Shown here: in pieces, positions 62,696-64,000 of the stretch
How positions within the stretch are numbered: the first letter of the stretch is position 1
How the letters are laid out: the number at the start of each line of letters is the position of its first letter
Origin: Flavobacterium flevense
GTDB lineage: Bacteria > Bacteroidota > Bacteroidia > Flavobacteriales > Flavobacteriaceae
Assembly (NCBI RefSeq): GCF_900142775.1
Contig: NZ_FRCC01000004.1
Coordinates: 1-64,000, forward strand
Length of the DNA stretch: 64,000 nucleotides
Direction of reading: 5' to 3'
The notes under the pieces: model-generated
What the model saw: only the letters and a program-made list of their open reading frames with translations
Told to the model about the DNA's origin: nothing
Databases searched by the model: none
Made by a program: the position numbers and the translations under genes

Positions 62696-63610
62696 ATGAA
62701 AAATAAAAAAGAATTAAAAGCAGTTTGCTTTGGAGAGGTGCTTTGGGATGTTTTCCCTACACACAAAAAAATTGGAGGTGCTCCGCTGAACGTGGCGCTG
62801 AGATTAAATTCTTTTGGAATTCAAACCACCATCATAAGCAAGGTAGGACTTGATGAAAACGGTTCGGATATCAAAGAATTTATTGCTGAACAAAATAATG
62901 ATATTGATTTTATTCAGGAAGGAGATAATTACAAAACCGGCGTGGTTAATGTCATGATTAACGAAAAAGGTAATGCCTCTTATGACATTATGTATCCTTC
63001 AGCTTGGGATAAAATTCAACTGACTGATGAAATGAAGGAATTAGTTTCAAAAGCAGATGCATTTGTTTTTGGGAGTTTGATTTGTAGAGACGAAGTGTCA
63101 AGAACAACCTTGTATGCTCTGTTAGATGTTGCAAAATATAAAGTTTTGGATGCTAATCTAAGAGCTCCTTATTATACTACCGACGTGCTTATCGAATTAA
63201 TGTCAAAAGCTGATTTTATCAAATTGAATGATGAAGAATTACGAGAAATAAGTCGTGAATTAGATTCTCCATACAATTCTTTTGAGCAAAATATTAAGTT
63301 CATTGCTAAGAAAACAAAGGCTAAACACATTTGTGTGACCAAAGGAGAATTTGGAGCGGTATTGTATTATGATGAAAAGTTCTATTATAACAGTGGTTAC
63401 TTTATAAAAGTTGTAGATACAGTAGGTGCCGGAGATTCTTTTTTAGCGTCATTAACCATGAAATTACTCAAAGGGAAATCCCCTCAAAAAGCATTAAATT
63501 ATGCTTGTGCAGTAGGAGCTTTAATTGCCGGGCAGGAAGGTGCAAACCCTAAGATTTCAGATGTTGAAATTAGAAAATTCATGATGCTTAAAGAACCTAA
63601 AAGTAAATAA
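62696..63610 (+). CDS. PfkB-family sugar kinase (fructokinase)
   Basis: A 304-residue ribokinase-fold kinase. The N-terminal substrate motif is GEVLWDVFPTHKKIGGAPLN, typical of fructokinases. The C-terminal signature is DTVGAGDSF with catalytic Asp247 and the anion hole Gly244-Gly246. It lacks a signal peptide. It phosphorylates fructose released by GH32 and imported by the sugar porter. It is the last gene of the locus on this strand. Confidence 0.93.
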   Translation: MKNKKELKAVCFGEVLWDVFPTHKKIGGAPLNVALRLNSFGIQTTIISKVGLDENGSDIKEFIAEQNNDIDFIQEGDNYKTGVVNVMINEKGNASYDIMYPSAWDKIQLTDEMKELVSKADAFVFGSLICRDEVSRTTLYALLDVAKYKVLDANLRAPYYTTDVLIELMSKADFIKLNDEELREISRELDSPYNSFEQNIKFIAKKTKAKHICVTKGEFGAVLYYDEKFYYNSGYFIKVVDTVGAGDSFLASLTMKLLKGKSPQKALNYACAVGALIAGQEGANPKISDVEIRKFMMLKEPKSK

Positions 63611-63665
63611 ATTTTCATCAGTTCTCTGTTTTTTCAGACCACTGTTAAATGAAAAATAGTCTTAT

Positions 63666-63700
63666 AACCTCGAAACACCATACAGTTTCGAGGTTTTTTA
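63666..63700. terminator. terminator between the kinase and the regulator
   Basis: Perfect 11-bp stem AACCTCGAAAC / GTTTCGAGGTT with an 8-base loop and a T-run after it. It closes the utilisation operon and faces the convergent regulator gene. Confidence 0.88.
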
Positions 63701-63734
63701 ATATAAAGCAATTTCTTTAAAAGGATTTTCTTTT

Positions 63735-64000
63735 TTACAAAGAACCTCTCACAATCAGGCTGCTTTTGTTTTCTATTTGTTCTTTTCTTTGGTTGATAAT
63801 TAATTCGGCCAGTGTGCGTCCCATTTCTTTAAAATCAGTTGAAATAGTGGTAATTCCTTCGGAGACTACTTTTTTTAACGGAGTATCATTATAGGAAATG
63901 ATACCAAAATCTTTCCCAATAACTAATTTTTGCCTTTTCGATTGTTCAATCACATTTACTAAGTGGCGGTCATCAGGAATGATATAAAGGTCACCCGTTT
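63735..64000 (-). CDS. LacI/GalR-type transcriptional regulator, C-terminal part (gene continues beyond the window)
   Basis: The last 88 codons of a regulator run off the window edge in frame (TGDLYIIPDDRHLVNVIEQS ...). The effector domain is a periplasmic-binding-type fold: LVIGKDFGIISYNDTPLKKV, then ITTISTDFKEMGRTLAELII, ending IENKSSLIVRGSL. The DNA-binding part is outside, so LacI-type and GntR-type N-termini cannot be told apart. A GTG at 63953 is internal, not the start. It faces the sugar locus and may be a second, cytoplasmic sensor for it. Confidence 0.85.
   Translation of the reverse strand, partial: TGDLYIIPDDRHLVNVIEQSKRQKLVIGKDFGIISYNDTPLKKVVSEGITTISTDFKEMGRTLAELIINQRKEQIENKSSLIVRGSL

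Overview
The window looks like a chromosomal segment of a Flavobacterium-type member of the Bacteroidota. Signs are the AT-rich DNA, promoters fitting the Bacteroidota pattern (TTTG about 19-20 bp upstream of TAnnTTTG), a SusC/SusD pair, a hybrid two-component regulator, flavobacterial secreted-protein signatures and many TonB/efflux-type envelope genes. No tool could be run, so family names rest on motifs read directly from the sequence. || Layout. 1-300: tail of an rRNA operon (probable 23S end, spacer, 5S rRNA, terminator). 477-2182: translesion polymerase pair umuC-umuD. 2347-4357: two paralogous small secreted proteins flanking an AraC-type regulator and sharing an upstream element. 4504-6220: Gfo/Idh/MocA oxidoreductase and DsbA/FrnE-type oxidoreductase. 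6386-19961: the complete 14-gene complex I operon nuoA-N, read leftward from a clear promoter near 20000, with a short NuoG and, between nuoH and nuoI, a dispersed repeat plus the relic of an ORF6N-type gene. 20203-22856: cold-shock protein, aspS, a small secreted MORN-type protein. 22924-27670: siderophore-uptake operon (TonB receptor, DUF3325, DUF3649, PepSY protein). 27860-29330: DUF4143-type ATPase with three 32-bp repeats at its promoter, then an intergenic repeat cluster. 29576-36408: YceI-TetR-TolC-MFP-RND efflux operon with an operator-like inverted repeat over its promoter. 36620-48433: mostly housekeeping genes (polyprenyl synthetase, sucA, sucB, ThuA, TatD, PlsC-type acyltransferase, asparaginase) mixed with envelope proteins. 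48490-48749: tRNA-Ser(GGA) whose 3' end is duplicated 172 bp downstream, like a scar of an integrated element. 49059-64000: a polysaccharide-utilisation locus. || How the genes cooperate. The last 15 kb form a fructose-polymer/alpha-galactosyl-sucrose locus. It holds a sugar-binding-protein-type hybrid sensor (like the fructose sensor BT1754 of Bacteroides), an inner-membrane sugar porter, a GH32 lipoprotein, SusC/SusD, a GH36 alpha-galactosidase and a PfkB fructokinase, and it ends against a convergent LacI-type regulator. GH32 and GH36 together fit raffinose-family oligosaccharides as well as fructans. || The most unusual non-genic signal is a class of intergenic segments, several inside operons. 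Each is built from one short word repeated with drift and followed by its reverse complement, so the RNA can fold into a long imperfect hairpin; the word differs at each locus. They occur at nuoG/nuoF, nuoE/nuoD, nuoB/nuoA, the RND/MFP junction, 37612-37729 and 38084-38175.
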